Shown one piece after another: positions 31,408 through 40,679 of a DNA stretch of 64,000 nt; the stretch's first letter is position 1; each line of letters starts with the position of its first letter. A program made the translations under genes and the position numbers. The stretch is taken from the NCBI GenBank assembly GCA_902796595.1, contig CADBPM010000031.1, forward strand, positions 1-64,000. Reading direction: 5' to 3'. The notes beneath the pieces are model-generated. The model did not search any database, had not been told where the DNA came from, and worked only from the letters and a program-made list of their open reading frames with translations. This stretch comes from an uncultured Lachnospiraceae bacterium (GTDB lineage: Bacteria; Bacillota; Clostridia; Lachnospirales; Lachnospiraceae).

Positions 31408-31477
31408 ATGCTTATAAAGGTAAAGTGTGGTAAAATAAGCTTAGAATACTTTAATATTGCTTGCCGGAGGTGTGGAT

Positions 31478-32534
31478 GTGAAAAAAGAATTCAGACTTAT
31501 TGCTGGGGGTTTTTTATTTATTGTTATACTGGCTGTTATCACTTTTGCGTCTATGAATGCCTTTATGAACGTGCAGACCGAAAAAGATGTGCGTACCATT
31601 GCACAGGTGCACCTTCAAGGTATTGCAGAGCAGGAGATGAACCGTTATGAGGCGATAAAGACGCTTCGCTTTGGACAGATTGCATCACTTAAAAAAGAAA
31701 TCTTGGATAACAACACTCAAAATGTAGAAGAAACCTATAGTGATATAAAGCTTTTTGCATCTTTTCAGGATCTTACAAATTGTACATTGATCACTGAGAA
31801 TGGAGAAATGGATACTATTTATGGAACTCCTATAGAAAGACTTGGAGATGAGGAATTTCTCTTGGAAAATCTAAAAAAGGGTGAGCAGGTAGTTACCGGT
31901 GGATGGAATTGATGGCATTGAAACGGCGAAGGAAATCCGAAAAATCTTAGGAAAGGATACGCCTATAAGCCTTATTTCAGCCTATGACTGGTCGGAGATA
32001 GAAACAAAGGCAAGGGAGGCAGGAATAGATGGCTTTATCTCTAAGCCTTTGTTTAAGAGCACTTTGTACCGCGAACTGAGAAAATATGCTGATGAAAACC
32101 TTGAAAAAGGTGCGGAGGAAAAAGAAAATAAGTCTGGTGAAAGCTTTGACTATAACGGTAGGAGATTTTTGATCGTTGAGGATATCGAGATAAATGCCGA
32201 AATCTTAAAAACAGTTATTACTGAGCAGGGAGGTCTGGTAGAATGGGCTGAAGATGGCGAAGTGGCAGTAGATATGTTTGAAAAGTCAAAAGACGGTTAC
32301 TATGATTTCATACTTATGGATCTGCGAATGCCTCACATGGACGGTATCACAGCGACAGGACTTATAAGAAAGATGGACAGGGAAGATGCGAAGAAAGTGC
32401 CTATAATAGCAATGACAGCAGATGCATTTGCAGAAGATGTGAAAAAGTGCCTTGACGCAGGAATGACTGCCCATCTTGCAAAGCCTATAGACTTTGATAC
32501 ACTTAATAAAGTACTTATGGAACTTGCCGGATGA
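31478..32534 (+). pseudogene. Hybrid sensor histidine kinase gutted by internal deletion
   Basis: GTG 31478 (GGAGGTG upstream) begins a kinase N-terminus: one transmembrane helix (residues about 7-28) and the start of an extracytoplasmic sensor, ending at a stop at 31910-31912. A second frame then supplies the C-terminal half of a receiver domain (ISLISAYDW...ISKPLF, lacking its phospho-acceptor) and a complete second receiver (FLIVEDIEINAEIL, LMDLRMPHMDG, MTADAF, AKPID). The HisKA/HATPase core and half of the first receiver are missing. The frame changes at GGATGGAATT (31901-31910), which looks like the deletion junction. The second receiver could still be made from GTG 31899. Confidence 0.85.
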
Positions 32535-32555
32535 ATGTACAGGATGGAGTAGATT

Positions 32556-33869
32556 ATGAAGAAGATCATGATCGTGGACGATGAAAAGATTTCTTTAATG
32601 ATGGCAGAGCATATCCTGTCAACGGAATATCAGACGGTGTGTGTCTCTTCCGGGGATGAGGCCATTTCAACCTATATGAAAGAGCATCCGGATATGGTCT
32701 TATCCGACCTTCACATGCCTGGAATTTCCGGATATGAACTCCAGATGGTCTTGCAGGAGAAAACGCATGACAAGATTCCTTTTATGTTCATGACAGCTGA
32801 TAAGGATGAGGAAACCGAGCAGAAAGGTCTTGCAAATGGAGCTATGGATTTTATCAGAAAACCCTTCCGCGCGGATGTACTGATCCATAGGGTTGAAAAT
32901 ATCCTTAGAACCATCGAGCAGATACAGGGATTAAAGAAGGCAGCTTCCACAGACCCTATGACGGGACTTTTAAATAAGGCATCTTCGGAAAAGGAAATAG
33001 ATAAGGAATGTAAAAGCTCCGCAGGTGCGATGATGATGATAGACCTTGATAATTTTAAACTGGTAAATGATATTTATGGGCATGATATGGGCGACAAGGT
33101 CCTGATACGTTTTGCAGAGATCATCCAGTCTGCCATCCGTTCAACTGATATTGCCGGTCGTCTTGGCGGAGACGAATTTATTGCTTTTTGTAAAAATATA
33201 AGTGATGAATCGGTTATTGCTGACAAGGCTGCCTATATCAACGAGCAGGTGCTCTTATCGGCGAAAGAATATATGGGAAAGGACATGACCATCCCGCTCG
33301 GAGCTTCAATAGGATGTGTTTTTGTTCCGGATGAGGGGAAAACATATAAGGAACTGTACAAAAAGGCGGATCTTGCCTTATATGATGTAAAGCAGCATGG
33401 CAAGCATGGCTACCGCATTTACAGGAAAAATTCCGAGGATGGGACCGATGGAGGAAAGGAACGGTCTGACCTTGCAGAAATCGTAAAAATATACAGCGAA
33501 AGGAATGTGAAGCCGGGGGCATATCTTCTTCCTTCGGAGCAGTTCAGGACTGTTTTTCGTTTTCTAAGAAGATTTATAGGAAATTATAAAAAAGAAGTGT
33601 GGATGTTAGAGTTCAGTGCTCATTCTGATAAGCTTTCAGGAGAAGAATTTGACAGGCGTTTTGAAAAGTTTATATCTGTTTCGCAGAATTCTCTCCGTCA
33701 GAGCGATATCATCACCCAGAATGGGGAGAATAAGATCATCATACTTCTTCTTGAAACTACAAGTAAAAATATTGATACAGTAATTTCCCGAATCATAAAA
33801 AACTGGGAAGAATCAGAATTTACTGATAATGAGCTTACATTGTCGTATGAAAAGGAAATTTTGCAGTAA
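32556..33869 (+). CDS. Response regulator with REC and GGDEF (diguanylate cyclase) domains
   Basis: Receiver at 1-120 (IVDDEKISL, phospho-acceptor Asp in VLSDLHMP, FIRKPF), then a GGDEF domain with an intact LGGDEF active site at about 205 and an RxxD inhibitory site (RSTD) five residues before it. It should make cyclic di-GMP under phosphorylation control. The C-terminal 140 residues (YLLPSEQFRTVFRFL... to KEILQ) look like a degenerate second cyclase-like domain. No EAL or HD-GYP partner is nearby. Its stop codon is the first three bases of repeat family D copy 2. Confidence 0.88.
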   Translation: MKKIMIVDDEKISLMMAEHILSTEYQTVCVSSGDEAISTYMKEHPDMVLSDLHMPGISGYELQMVLQEKTHDKIPFMFMTADKDEETEQKGLANGAMDFIRKPFRADVLIHRVENILRTIEQIQGLKKAASTDPMTGLLNKASSEKEIDKECKSSAGAMMMIDLDNFKLVNDIYGHDMGDKVLIRFAEIIQSAIRSTDIAGRLGGDEFIAFCKNISDESVIADKAAYINEQVLLSAKEYMGKDMTIPLGASIGCVFVPDEGKTYKELYKKADLALYDVKQHGKHGYRIYRKNSEDGTDGGKERSDLAEIVKIYSERNVKPGAYLLPSEQFRTVFRFLRRFIGNYKKEVWMLEFSAHSDKLSGEEFDRRFEKFISVSQNSLRQSDIITQNGENKIIILLLETTSKNIDTVISRIIKNWEESEFTDNELTLSYEKEILQ

Positions 33870-33965
33870 GCGAAGAAAATAATTGCGGGTAGAGATTGCT
33901 CTATCCAGCAATATTTCCGGGTGGCGTTTATCGTAAATGAAATTATTTGTTTTGTTTACGATAAC
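33867..33965 (+). repeat. Two-hairpin dispersed repeat, family D copy 2
   Basis: Begins TAAGCGAAGAAAATAATTGC, where TAA is the stop of the GGDEF gene, and ends GTTTACGATAAC. More diverged than the other two copies but with both hairpins retained. Confidence 0.85.
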
Positions 33966-34020
33966 ATGAATTTAAAGAGTGCATTACCGCGCTTTGTACG
34001 ATATACAAAAGGAGGCTGCT

Positions 34021-34362
34021 ATGACTATAGAAAATCTGAGAACATTTGGCGCAGATGTTGAAGATGGTCTTGCAAGATGCATAAATAAAGAAGATTTCTA
34101 CCTTAAAATGGTAAATATGGGACTTGGGGATGAACGCTTTACTGAACTTCCAAAAGCTATAGAGGCGGGAGATACTGACAGGGCTTTTGAACTTGCCCAT
34201 GCCTTAAAGGGAGTTATCGGAAACCTTGCACTGACACCTATGTATGAGCCTGTCTGCAAGCTGACAGAGCTCCTTCGCCACAAGGAGCCGGGCGACTATA
34301 TGGCTTTGTGCAAGGAAATATGCAAATTAAGAGAAAGACTGCTTTCAATGGATGATGATTGA
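34021..34362 (+). CDS. Histidine phosphotransfer (Hpt) domain protein
   Basis: A stand-alone 113-residue four-helix phosphotransfer protein. The phospho-accepting His is at about residue 60 in ELAHALKGVIGNLAL, matching the HxLKG pattern. ATG 34021 follows AAAAGGAGG; the upstream frame from 33979 is not needed. It would relay phosphate between the receiver of the (broken) hybrid kinase and the REC-GGDEF regulator just upstream, so with the kinase core deleted its phosphodonor must come from elsewhere. Confidence 0.88.
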   Translation: MTIENLRTFGADVEDGLARCINKEDFYLKMVNMGLGDERFTELPKAIEAGDTDRAFELAHALKGVIGNLALTPMYEPVCKLTELLRHKEPGDYMALCKEICKLRERLLSMDDD

Positions 34363-34469
34363 ATCTTTTCTGTCTTCGCCTGTTTTTTGACATAATATCG
34401 TGATATACTGAGTACATACGTAACCTGAGACACTTAAAAGGTCATGTTTTGCAGAGTGAGAGGGATATC

Positions 34470-36644
34470 ATGAGTTATTCAAAATATAAAAAATATGCAG
34501 CAATGTTTTTTCTGTCTGCATCACTTGCGATATCGGCAGTTCCTGTTGCTGATATTGCAGGTACAAGAATATATGCAGCCGAAGCAGAAGAGGAGATGGG
34601 AAAAATATATAAACCTTTAAGAGTATTGGCACAGGTGACTGCCGGTACTCTTATTGTGCGTGTAGGGGCAGGAACTGCCTATAAGCAGTTAGTTGAAAAG
34701 GAAACCCCATATTCTTTAAAAAACGGGAAAAAGGTATACATTGATGCTACAAAAAATGATAAGGACGGCAAAAGGTGGTACCATGTCCTGTTTAAGACCG
34801 GTGGAAAATGGCATAAGGGCTATGTTTCTTCTGAATATATTACAGTTCTTGCAAGTACAAGTGATAAAGTAAAGGGCTCTTTATCAAGAAAAGCGGGAGT
34901 CTATGCAAGAACAAAGCCTGTGGTAAGCGGAAGCATACTGAAATATAACAAGAAGAATGTATCGGTAAAATATAAGCAGAATGTACATATTCTTGGAGAA
35001 AAAACAATCAACGGTGAAAAGTTCTTCTATATCGGCTTTTATTTTAACAAAAAATACTTAAAAGGTTATGTGAAGGCTGAATATGTTACTTTTCGGCTTA
35101 CAGAGGACTATGCGGCAGAGCGGGCAGCTGCTGAGCAAAAAAAGAAAGAAGAGGAAGAAAAAAAGAACGAGGAAGAGCAGAAGGAAACTACTGAAGAAAA
35201 AAATGATTCCGAAAACGAAACTAAAAATAACGAAGGCAATAAGGAGACCCAGCCTGCAACAGAGCAGGCTTTAGTCATACCGACAGATCCGGTGCCTGTT
35301 CTTGTTCCTGAAACTCCTGCCATAGTGACTCCTATGACAGATGAACAGTTTGAGGCATCACTTACGACAGAAGGTTTCCCTGAGGATTATAAACCATATC
35401 TTAGGACTCTTCATGCAAGCCATCCTATGTGGATATTCAAGGCAGACAGAAAGGGAGTTGACTGGGAGACGGCGGTTGCGGCAGAAAGCAAGGTCGGAGT
35501 TAATCTTATTTCCAATGTTAAAAATGCGGCATGGAAGTCTACGGAATCAGGCGCATACAACTGGGATACCGATAAATATGTTGTATATGATGCCGGCGGC
35601 TGGGTCACTGCTTCAAATGAAGCGGTAAGGTATTATATGGATCCTCGAAACTGGCTTAATGAAGACGGCATCTATCAGTTTGAACTACTTTCTTACCAGT
35701 CCGGATATCAGACACTTAACGGGGTCAACAGCATTCTTTTGGGAAGTGTGATGGGTTCAGGTGCATCCTTTACATATACTGATTTAGCAGGAAGTCCTGT
35801 TTCAAGGACGTACGCTGATACTTTTATAGAAGCAGCAGCTTATTCCGGAGTCAGTCCTTATCATCTTGCATCACGTTCCAAGCAGGAAGTGGTCGGGGGA
35901 TATGGGTTTTCTTCAAGTGTTTCGGGTTCCGTCAAAGGTTATGAAGGACTGTATAATTTTTACAATATAGGGGCATATAATTCGGCAGAGTCAGGCGGAG
36001 CTATAGCTCATGGGCTTACGTTTGCAAGAAACGGGGAGCCGGGCAAGCTTTATTCCGATGGAACCGACCTTAATACAAAAATGATGATCCCGTGGGACAA
36101 TCAGTACAAGGCAATAGTCGGAGGAGCAGTTTACATAGGACATAATTACATAGACAGGGGACAGAATACTGTATATCTGCAGAAATTCAATCTCACATCC
36201 AAGTCTCAGTTTGCACATCAGTATATGTCAAATATCGAGGTTGGAAAGAGTGAATCTGCAAAGACAAGATCTGCATACAGCATGCTTGGTGAAGCACCTA
36301 TAGTATTTTCCATACCGGTTTATGAAAATATGCAGAAGGAAGTGGCAGCACAGCCTGGAAGCAGTGATCCGCTTAAAAAGCTAAGTCCAAACAATTACTT
36401 AGCTGATCTTAGTGTGGAGGGGTACATGCTGACTCCTACATTTCAACCTGAGGTCACAGACTACACAGTTGTTGCGGACCCTGCAGATGTCTCTGTGACT
36501 ATAAGGGCTTCGGCTGTAAACAGTGAGGCGACGATAACGGGAGCGGGAGAAGTGATCCTTGAAAAGGGAACCACATTGATACCGGTAGTGGTCACTGCCG
36601 CCAATGGAACCACAAGAGTTTATAATATTACATTTGCGAAATGA
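34470..36644 (+). CDS. Secreted N-acetylglucosaminidase with SH3-like repeats and cadherin-like C-terminal domain
   Basis: Cell-wall hydrolase. A signal peptide (about 1-40, AAMFFLSASLAISAVPV) is followed by two SH3-like modules (to about 215), a low-complexity Glu/Lys/Asn stretch (about 225-275), a glucosaminidase domain (FIEAAAYSGVSPYHLASR, with KQE as the likely catalytic Glu; YNFYNIGAYNS) and a C-terminal cadherin-like beta-sandwich (about 650-724). ATG 34470 follows GAGAGGGA. 724 aa. It overlaps the next gene by ATGA, so the two are probably co-translated. Confidence 0.85.
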   Translation: MSYSKYKKYAAMFFLSASLAISAVPVADIAGTRIYAAEAEEEMGKIYKPLRVLAQVTAGTLIVRVGAGTAYKQLVEKETPYSLKNGKKVYIDATKNDKDGKRWYHVLFKTGGKWHKGYVSSEYITVLASTSDKVKGSLSRKAGVYARTKPVVSGSILKYNKKNVSVKYKQNVHILGEKTINGEKFFYIGFYFNKKYLKGYVKAEYVTFRLTEDYAAERAAAEQKKKEEEEKKNEEEQKETTEEKNDSENETKNNEGNKETQPATEQALVIPTDPVPVLVPETPAIVTPMTDEQFEASLTTEGFPEDYKPYLRTLHASHPMWIFKADRKGVDWETAVAAESKVGVNLISNVKNAAWKSTESGAYNWDTDKYVVYDAGGWVTASNEAVRYYMDPRNWLNEDGIYQFELLSYQSGYQTLNGVNSILLGSVMGSGASFTYTDLAGSPVSRTYADTFIEAAAYSGVSPYHLASRSKQEVVGGYGFSSSVSGSVKGYEGLYNFYNIGAYNSAESGGAIAHGLTFARNGEPGKLYSDGTDLNTKMMIPWDNQYKAIVGGAVYIGHNYIDRGQNTVYLQKFNLTSKSQFAHQYMSNIEVGKSESAKTRSAYSMLGEAPIVFSIPVYENMQKEVAAQPGSSDPLKKLSPNNYLADLSVEGYMLTPTFQPEVTDYTVVADPADVSVTIRASAVNSEATITGAGEVILEKGTTLIPVVVTAANGTTRVYNITFAK

Positions 36645-37690
36645 TACGATCTATGAAAAGAATAATATGTTTTTTATGTCTCGGCTTTTTAATCCTTTTT
36701 TTAAGCTTTACAGGGACAAAGGCTTTTGCAGTGGAGTCGGGTGCGACAGTGTCACTTTCTGGCGACAGTGCGGCTACAGTAGGTGATGAATTTGTTATTA
36801 CGCTTAGGGTGAGTAGCGAGGAGGCAGTAAACGGACTTGAAACGTATCTGCGTTATCCGGCTGATCTTGCAAAATTTGTGGATGCAGATACGGGAATAGC
36901 CGGAGGAGACGGCATTTTAAAGGTTTCTCTCCTTGACTCTGATGAAGGCGAAACATCCAATTCGTACAGCATAAGGTTCAAGGCAAGAAACCCCGGAAAA
37001 TTTACCATAAAATTTTCGGATGAAGTCCATATATATTCCTATGCTACCGGAGATGAACTTTCAGTGGCAACAAGTGTGGCTACTGTACAGATAAAAAATG
37101 CAAGGCTTGCAGGGGATGATACCTCTCTTGCCCGTATCCGCGTTGCCGGAAAGACTTTGAATCCTTCTTTTTCAAAGGATATATTTGATTATTCACTGAC
37201 AGTTGAAAATGATGTGACAAGTCTTGTGATAACGGCAGAACCTTCAGATGACAGTGCCAATGTTTCTGTTTCAGGAAATAAAAACTTTGAAGAAGGAATA
37301 AATGATGTTACCATTACTGTTACCGCTGAAAATGGTGGAGAGGCAAAGTACGTTATACATGTAGTGCGAATGCCTAAGGATAGCACGAAGACAGACAGTG
37401 AGATTGAGAAAAAGGAAGAAGATATTAAGATTTTTTCGGAGGCAGCATCAAAAGAGGCAATTAAAGGAGATGGCGCTTCGGAATCAGAAACAACATATCA
37501 AAGTGTCCTCGAAAGAAAGGAACCGACCACAGAATCGGGGATATCTTCGGATATAGATAATGATAACGGTTTATTAATAAATCAGAATAGTCAAAAGCTT
37601 GTTCAACGTGTTATAATGGTATTAACGATCATAATAGTCGGTCTGCTGATCGTATCTATGATCTATTTTTCTAAAAGCAGAAAGGAATAA
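36641..37690 (+). CDS. Membrane-anchored protein with cohesin-like and cadherin-like beta-sandwich domains
   Basis: Signal peptide (IICFLCLGFLILFLSF), then a cohesin-like fold (about 35-150: VGDEFVITLRVSSEEAVNG, YPADLAKFVDAD), a cadherin-like beta-sandwich (about 155-245: LNPSFSKDIFDYSLTVEND, similar to the end of the preceding protein), a Ser/Glu-rich linker and a C-terminal transmembrane helix with a short basic tail (ISKSRKE-like). A surface protein displayed from the membrane. Sharing the sandwich domain with its coupled neighbour suggests joint function at the wall. No dockerin is seen, so cellulosome-type binding is not implied. Confidence 0.78.
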   Translation: MIRSMKRIICFLCLGFLILFLSFTGTKAFAVESGATVSLSGDSAATVGDEFVITLRVSSEEAVNGLETYLRYPADLAKFVDADTGIAGGDGILKVSLLDSDEGETSNSYSIRFKARNPGKFTIKFSDEVHIYSYATGDELSVATSVATVQIKNARLAGDDTSLARIRVAGKTLNPSFSKDIFDYSLTVENDVTSLVITAEPSDDSANVSVSGNKNFEEGINDVTITVTAENGGEAKYVIHVVRMPKDSTKTDSEIEKKEEDIKIFSEAASKEAIKGDGASESETTYQSVLERKEPTTESGISSDIDNDNGLLINQNSQKLVQRVIMVLTIIIVGLLIVSMIYFSKSRKE

Positions 37691-37696
37691 GGACTG

Positions 37697-40132
37697 ATGC
37701 AGAATAGATTAACTGAAAGTGCCAGGTCTGCAATGAATGCGGCTTTTGAGGCTTCAAAGACACTTTCACATGGATATACGGGTACTGCCCATGTCCTGAT
37801 TGGTCTTCTGTCTGTCGAGGGGGTCGCCAGACAGGTACTTGAGGAAAACGGTATCTCGGCTGAAAGGATGATAAATATAACCAGACAGCTTGTGGATCCG
37901 GGCGTCCTTATGATAAAAAGCCCTTTAACTCTTACACCTCGTGTGAAAACAGCTCTTCAGAATGCAGATATGATCGCAGCGAGAATGGGTTGTGAGCAGA
38001 CAGGTACAGAGCAGATACTTCTTGCCCTTATAGAGGATAAGGAAGCAGTAGGAGTCAAGTTATTGGTCACTCTTGGAGCAAATCTCCAGAAGGTATATGA
38101 TGATGTTTATGCGGCTCTTGGGCTTTCTGAAAGAAAGGCAAAGGCAGATTATCAGGAAAGACACGCAAAGAATACAGGAAAAAAAGGAACTCCTAATCTT
38201 GAAAAGTATGCAAGAGACCTTACAGCGGCTGCTGGTGAAGGAAAACTTGACCCTGTTATCGGAAGAGATGATGAAATAAAGAGAGTTATCCAGATACTTT
38301 CAAGAAGAACAAAAAATAATCCTTGCCTGTTAGGTGAGCCTGGTGTTGGTAAAACAGCAGTGGCAGAAGGACTTGCGCAGCTCATTCAGAACGGCAGCGT
38401 GCCTCCTTTGATGCAGGGCAAAAGGGTCATGGCACTTGATATGTCAGGGCTGGTTGCAGGAACCAAGTTCAGAGGGGAATTTGAAGAACGTATTAAAAAT
38501 GTTATAAATGAGGCATCGGCAGACAGCAGTGTGCTTCTTTTTATAGATGAACTTCATACCATAATCGGTGCAGGTGGCGCAGAAGGGTCTCTTGATGCTT
38601 CGAATATCCTTAAGCCTGTTCTTGCAAGAGGCGAGATTCAGATAATCGGTGCTACAACGAGCGAGGAATACAGAAAGCATATTGAAAAGGATGCCGCACT
38701 CGAAAGAAGATTTCAGTCTGTTATAATAGAAGAGCCTTCAGAGGAAGATTCTGTTGTGATATTAAAAGGTCTTCGTGACAGATATGAGGAACATCATAGA
38801 GTCACAATAACAGATGAGGCTGTAGATGCAGCTGTAAAGCTGTCTGCAAGATATATTTCAGACAGATTCCTTCCTGACAAGGCGATAGATGTGATGGATG
38901 AGGCATGCTCACATGTGAGACTTGCTTCATATATTTCAACGCCGGAGGTTGGCAAGCTTGAAGAGGAAATAACTGCTCTCGAGGTAAAGAAGGTCAATTA
39001 TATCAAGGATGAAGAATATGATAAGGCTTCAAAGACCAAAAAAGAGCAGGAAAAATGCAGAAAGCAGCTTGAAAAGATAAAAGAAAAAGAATCTAAGAAA
39101 GAATCGGATAAGGGGCTTGTCGTAGGCGCTGATGATATTGCAGAGGTTGTATCCGGTTGGACCAAGATTCCTGTGACAAAGATCGTTCAGACGGAGAATG
39201 AAAAGCTCCGCAACCTTGAAAAGATCCTTCATAAGAGAGTGATCGGACAGGATGAAGCTGTCAATGCTGTTGCAAGAGCGATCAGAAGAGGCAGAGTTGG
39301 TTTAAATGATCCGAACAAGCCTGTAGGCTCCTTCCTTTTCCTTGGTCCTACAGGAGTAGGTAAGACAGAGCTTTCAAAGGCACTTGCCGATGCAATGTTT
39401 GGAAGTGAAGATGCGATGATCCGCGTAGACATGTCTGAATACATGGAAAAAGAGAGTGTGAGCAAGATGATAGGTTCACCTCCTGGCTATGTAGGATATG
39501 ACGAGGGCGGACAGCTTTCTGAAAAGGTAAGGAAAAATCCTTATTCAGTTATCCTTTTTGATGAGATTGAAAAAGCACATCCGGATGTGTTCAATGTACT
39601 TTTACAGGTTCTTGATGACGGAAGGATAACAGACTCACAGGGACGCACAGTTAATTTCAAAAATACTATTATAATAATGACAAGCAATGCCGGTGCAAAG
39701 CAGATCGTAAAGCCGAAGAAGCTTGGCTTCATGACTGTAGAGGACAATGAAAATGACTATAACAGAATGAAGGAATCTGTTATGGAAGAGGTTAAGAGAA
39801 TGATGAAACCTGAATTTTTAAATAGAATTGATGAGGTTATAGTATTCCATCCTCTTCTTGAAGCAGATCTTCGCGATATAGTGAAGATAATGACCGGAAA
39901 GCTTGCAAAGAGAGCAGCCGATGAGGTAAATCTTAAGCTTAAGTTCTCGGCAGCGGCAATAAGTCATCTGGCAAAAACCGGCACAGACAGCAATTATGGC
40001 GCAAGACCTTTAAGAAGGAACATACAGCAGGAGGTCGAGGATGCACTGGCTGATGCACTCTTATCGGGTGCTGTAAAGAGTGGCGATACAGTTAATGTAG
40101 GTCTTAAGAACGATAAGATTGAGATCCATTGA
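37697..40132 (+). CDS. clpC: ATP-dependent Clp protease ATP-binding subunit ClpC
   Basis: AAA+ unfoldase that feeds ClpP. Clp N-domain repeats (1-145), first ATPase with [13 protein letters not shown] and LLFIDELHT, a middle region with a UVR-like coiled coil ([20 protein letters not shown]), second ATPase with [13 protein letters not shown] and FDEIEKAHP, then the ClpB-D2 C-terminal domain. 811 aa, normal. It is not preceded by ctsR-mcsAB as in many Firmicutes, but follows the two surface-protein genes. Confidence 0.95.
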   Translation: MQNRLTESARSAMNAAFEASKTLSHGYTGTAHVLIGLLSVEGVARQVLEENGISAERMINITRQLVDPGVLMIKSPLTLTPRVKTALQNADMIAARMGCEQTGTEQILLALIEDKEAVGVKLLVTLGANLQKVYDDVYAALGLSERKAKADYQERHAKNTGKKGTPNLEKYARDLTAAAGEGKLDPVIGRDDEIKRVIQILSRRTKNNPCLLGEPGVGKTAVAEGLAQLIQNGSVPPLMQGKRVMALDMSGLVAGTKFRGEFEERIKNVINEASADSSVLLFIDELHTIIGAGGAEGSLDASNILKPVLARGEIQIIGATTSEEYRKHIEKDAALERRFQSVIIEEPSEEDSVVILKGLRDRYEEHHRVTITDEAVDAAVKLSARYISDRFLPDKAIDVMDEACSHVRLASYISTPEVGKLEEEITALEVKKVNYIKDEEYDKASKTKKEQEKCRKQLEKIKEKESKKESDKGLVVGADDIAEVVSGWTKIPVTKIVQTENEKLRNLEKILHKRVIGQDEAVNAVARAIRRGRVGLNDPNKPVGSFLFLGPTGVGKTELSKALADAMFGSEDAMIRVDMSEYMEKESVSKMIGSPPGYVGYDEGGQLSEKVRKNPYSVILFDEIEKAHPDVFNVLLQVLDDGRITDSQGRTVNFKNTIIIMTSNAGAKQIVKPKKLGFMTVEDNENDYNRMKESVMEEVKRMMKPEFLNRIDEVIVFHPLLEADLRDIVKIMTGKLAKRAADEVNLKLKFSAAAISHLAKTGTDSNYGARPLRRNIQQEVEDALADALLSGAVKSGDTVNVGLKNDKIEIH

Positions 40133-40179
40133 TCATCCTTCCCCTAAAGGGAAGAAGCAACTATAGTAAAATGAGATAA

Positions 40180-40265
40180 AAGTTTGAAATAGGCTTTCAA
40201 ACTTTCATCGGTGCCGCGGCAGGCACGACACTGATGGACACCATGCCTGCGACAAGGTACAGGAA
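40180..40265 (+). repeat. Pseudoknot-containing repeat ending at a start codon, family J copy 1
   Basis: Hairpin AAGTTTGAAA-TAGGC-TTTCAAACTT (40180-40204), then CATCGGTG (40206-40213) pairing with CACTGATG (40229-40236). The enclosed GCAGGCA (40219-40225) pairs with TGCCTGC (40244-40250), an H-type pseudoknot. The end, AAGGTACAGGA, supplies the ribosome site of the next gene. Confidence 0.75.
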
Positions 40266-40679
40266 ATGGCAGTAGTAAGTGGACTGATCCGTGAAGAAGC
40301 AAATGGCACTTTAAGCTTTGGAAATTATGAGTTTGATGACAAGCAGAAACTCAATGATTTCAAATTTGACGGAGATCTTTACAAAGTAAAGACTTTTAAA
40401 GAAATTACAAAGCTTGAAAAGAATGGAATGTTTGCATATGAATCTGTCCCTGGAACAGCTGTTCATGATTACAAGGCAGATGGAAAGAATGTTTCATTTG
40501 CAGTTGAGGGAATTGAAGATGCCGAGATCACTCTCCAAGTAGAGGCTGAAAAGGACTATAAGGTATTTATCAACGGCAATGAGGCAGGTTCTCAGAAAAG
40601 CAACCTTGGCGGAAAGATAACACTTTCAGTTGAGCTTGGAAGCGGTAAGAGTGTTAATGTTGAGGTGAAGGAAGCCTGA
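40266..40679 (+). CDS. Small conserved protein of unknown function ('endosialidase' in automatic annotation)
   Basis: 137 residues. The start SGLIREEANGTLSFGNYEFDDK and FKEITKLEKNGMFAYESVPGT match a small family found widely in Lachnospiraceae, often named endosialidase without catalytic evidence; no sialidase motif is visible. The C-terminal half (ITLQVEAEKDYKVFINGNEAG) looks like an all-beta module. It is coupled to radA (TGATG overlap) and its translation start lies at the end of a structured repeat shared with purL. Confidence 0.75.
   Translation: MAVVSGLIREEANGTLSFGNYEFDDKQKLNDFKFDGDLYKVKTFKEITKLEKNGMFAYESVPGTAVHDYKADGKNVSFAVEGIEDAEITLQVEAEKDYKVFINGNEAGSQKSNLGGKITLSVELGSGKSVNVEVKEA

Noticed and set aside
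34430-34465. Promoter TTGACA with TATACT before the glucosaminidase gene
   Set aside because: The spacing is only 11 bases, too short for a sigma-A promoter; the true promoter may be elsewhere.
36641-37690. Cellulosome scaffoldin
   Set aside because: A cohesin-like fold is present, but there is no dockerin, carbohydrate-binding module or glycoside hydrolase nearby; the cadherin-like domain and membrane anchor suggest a wall protein.
40138-40156. Terminator after clpC
   Set aside because: CTTCCC/GGGAAG can pair, but no T-tract follows, so it is not a convincing intrinsic terminator.
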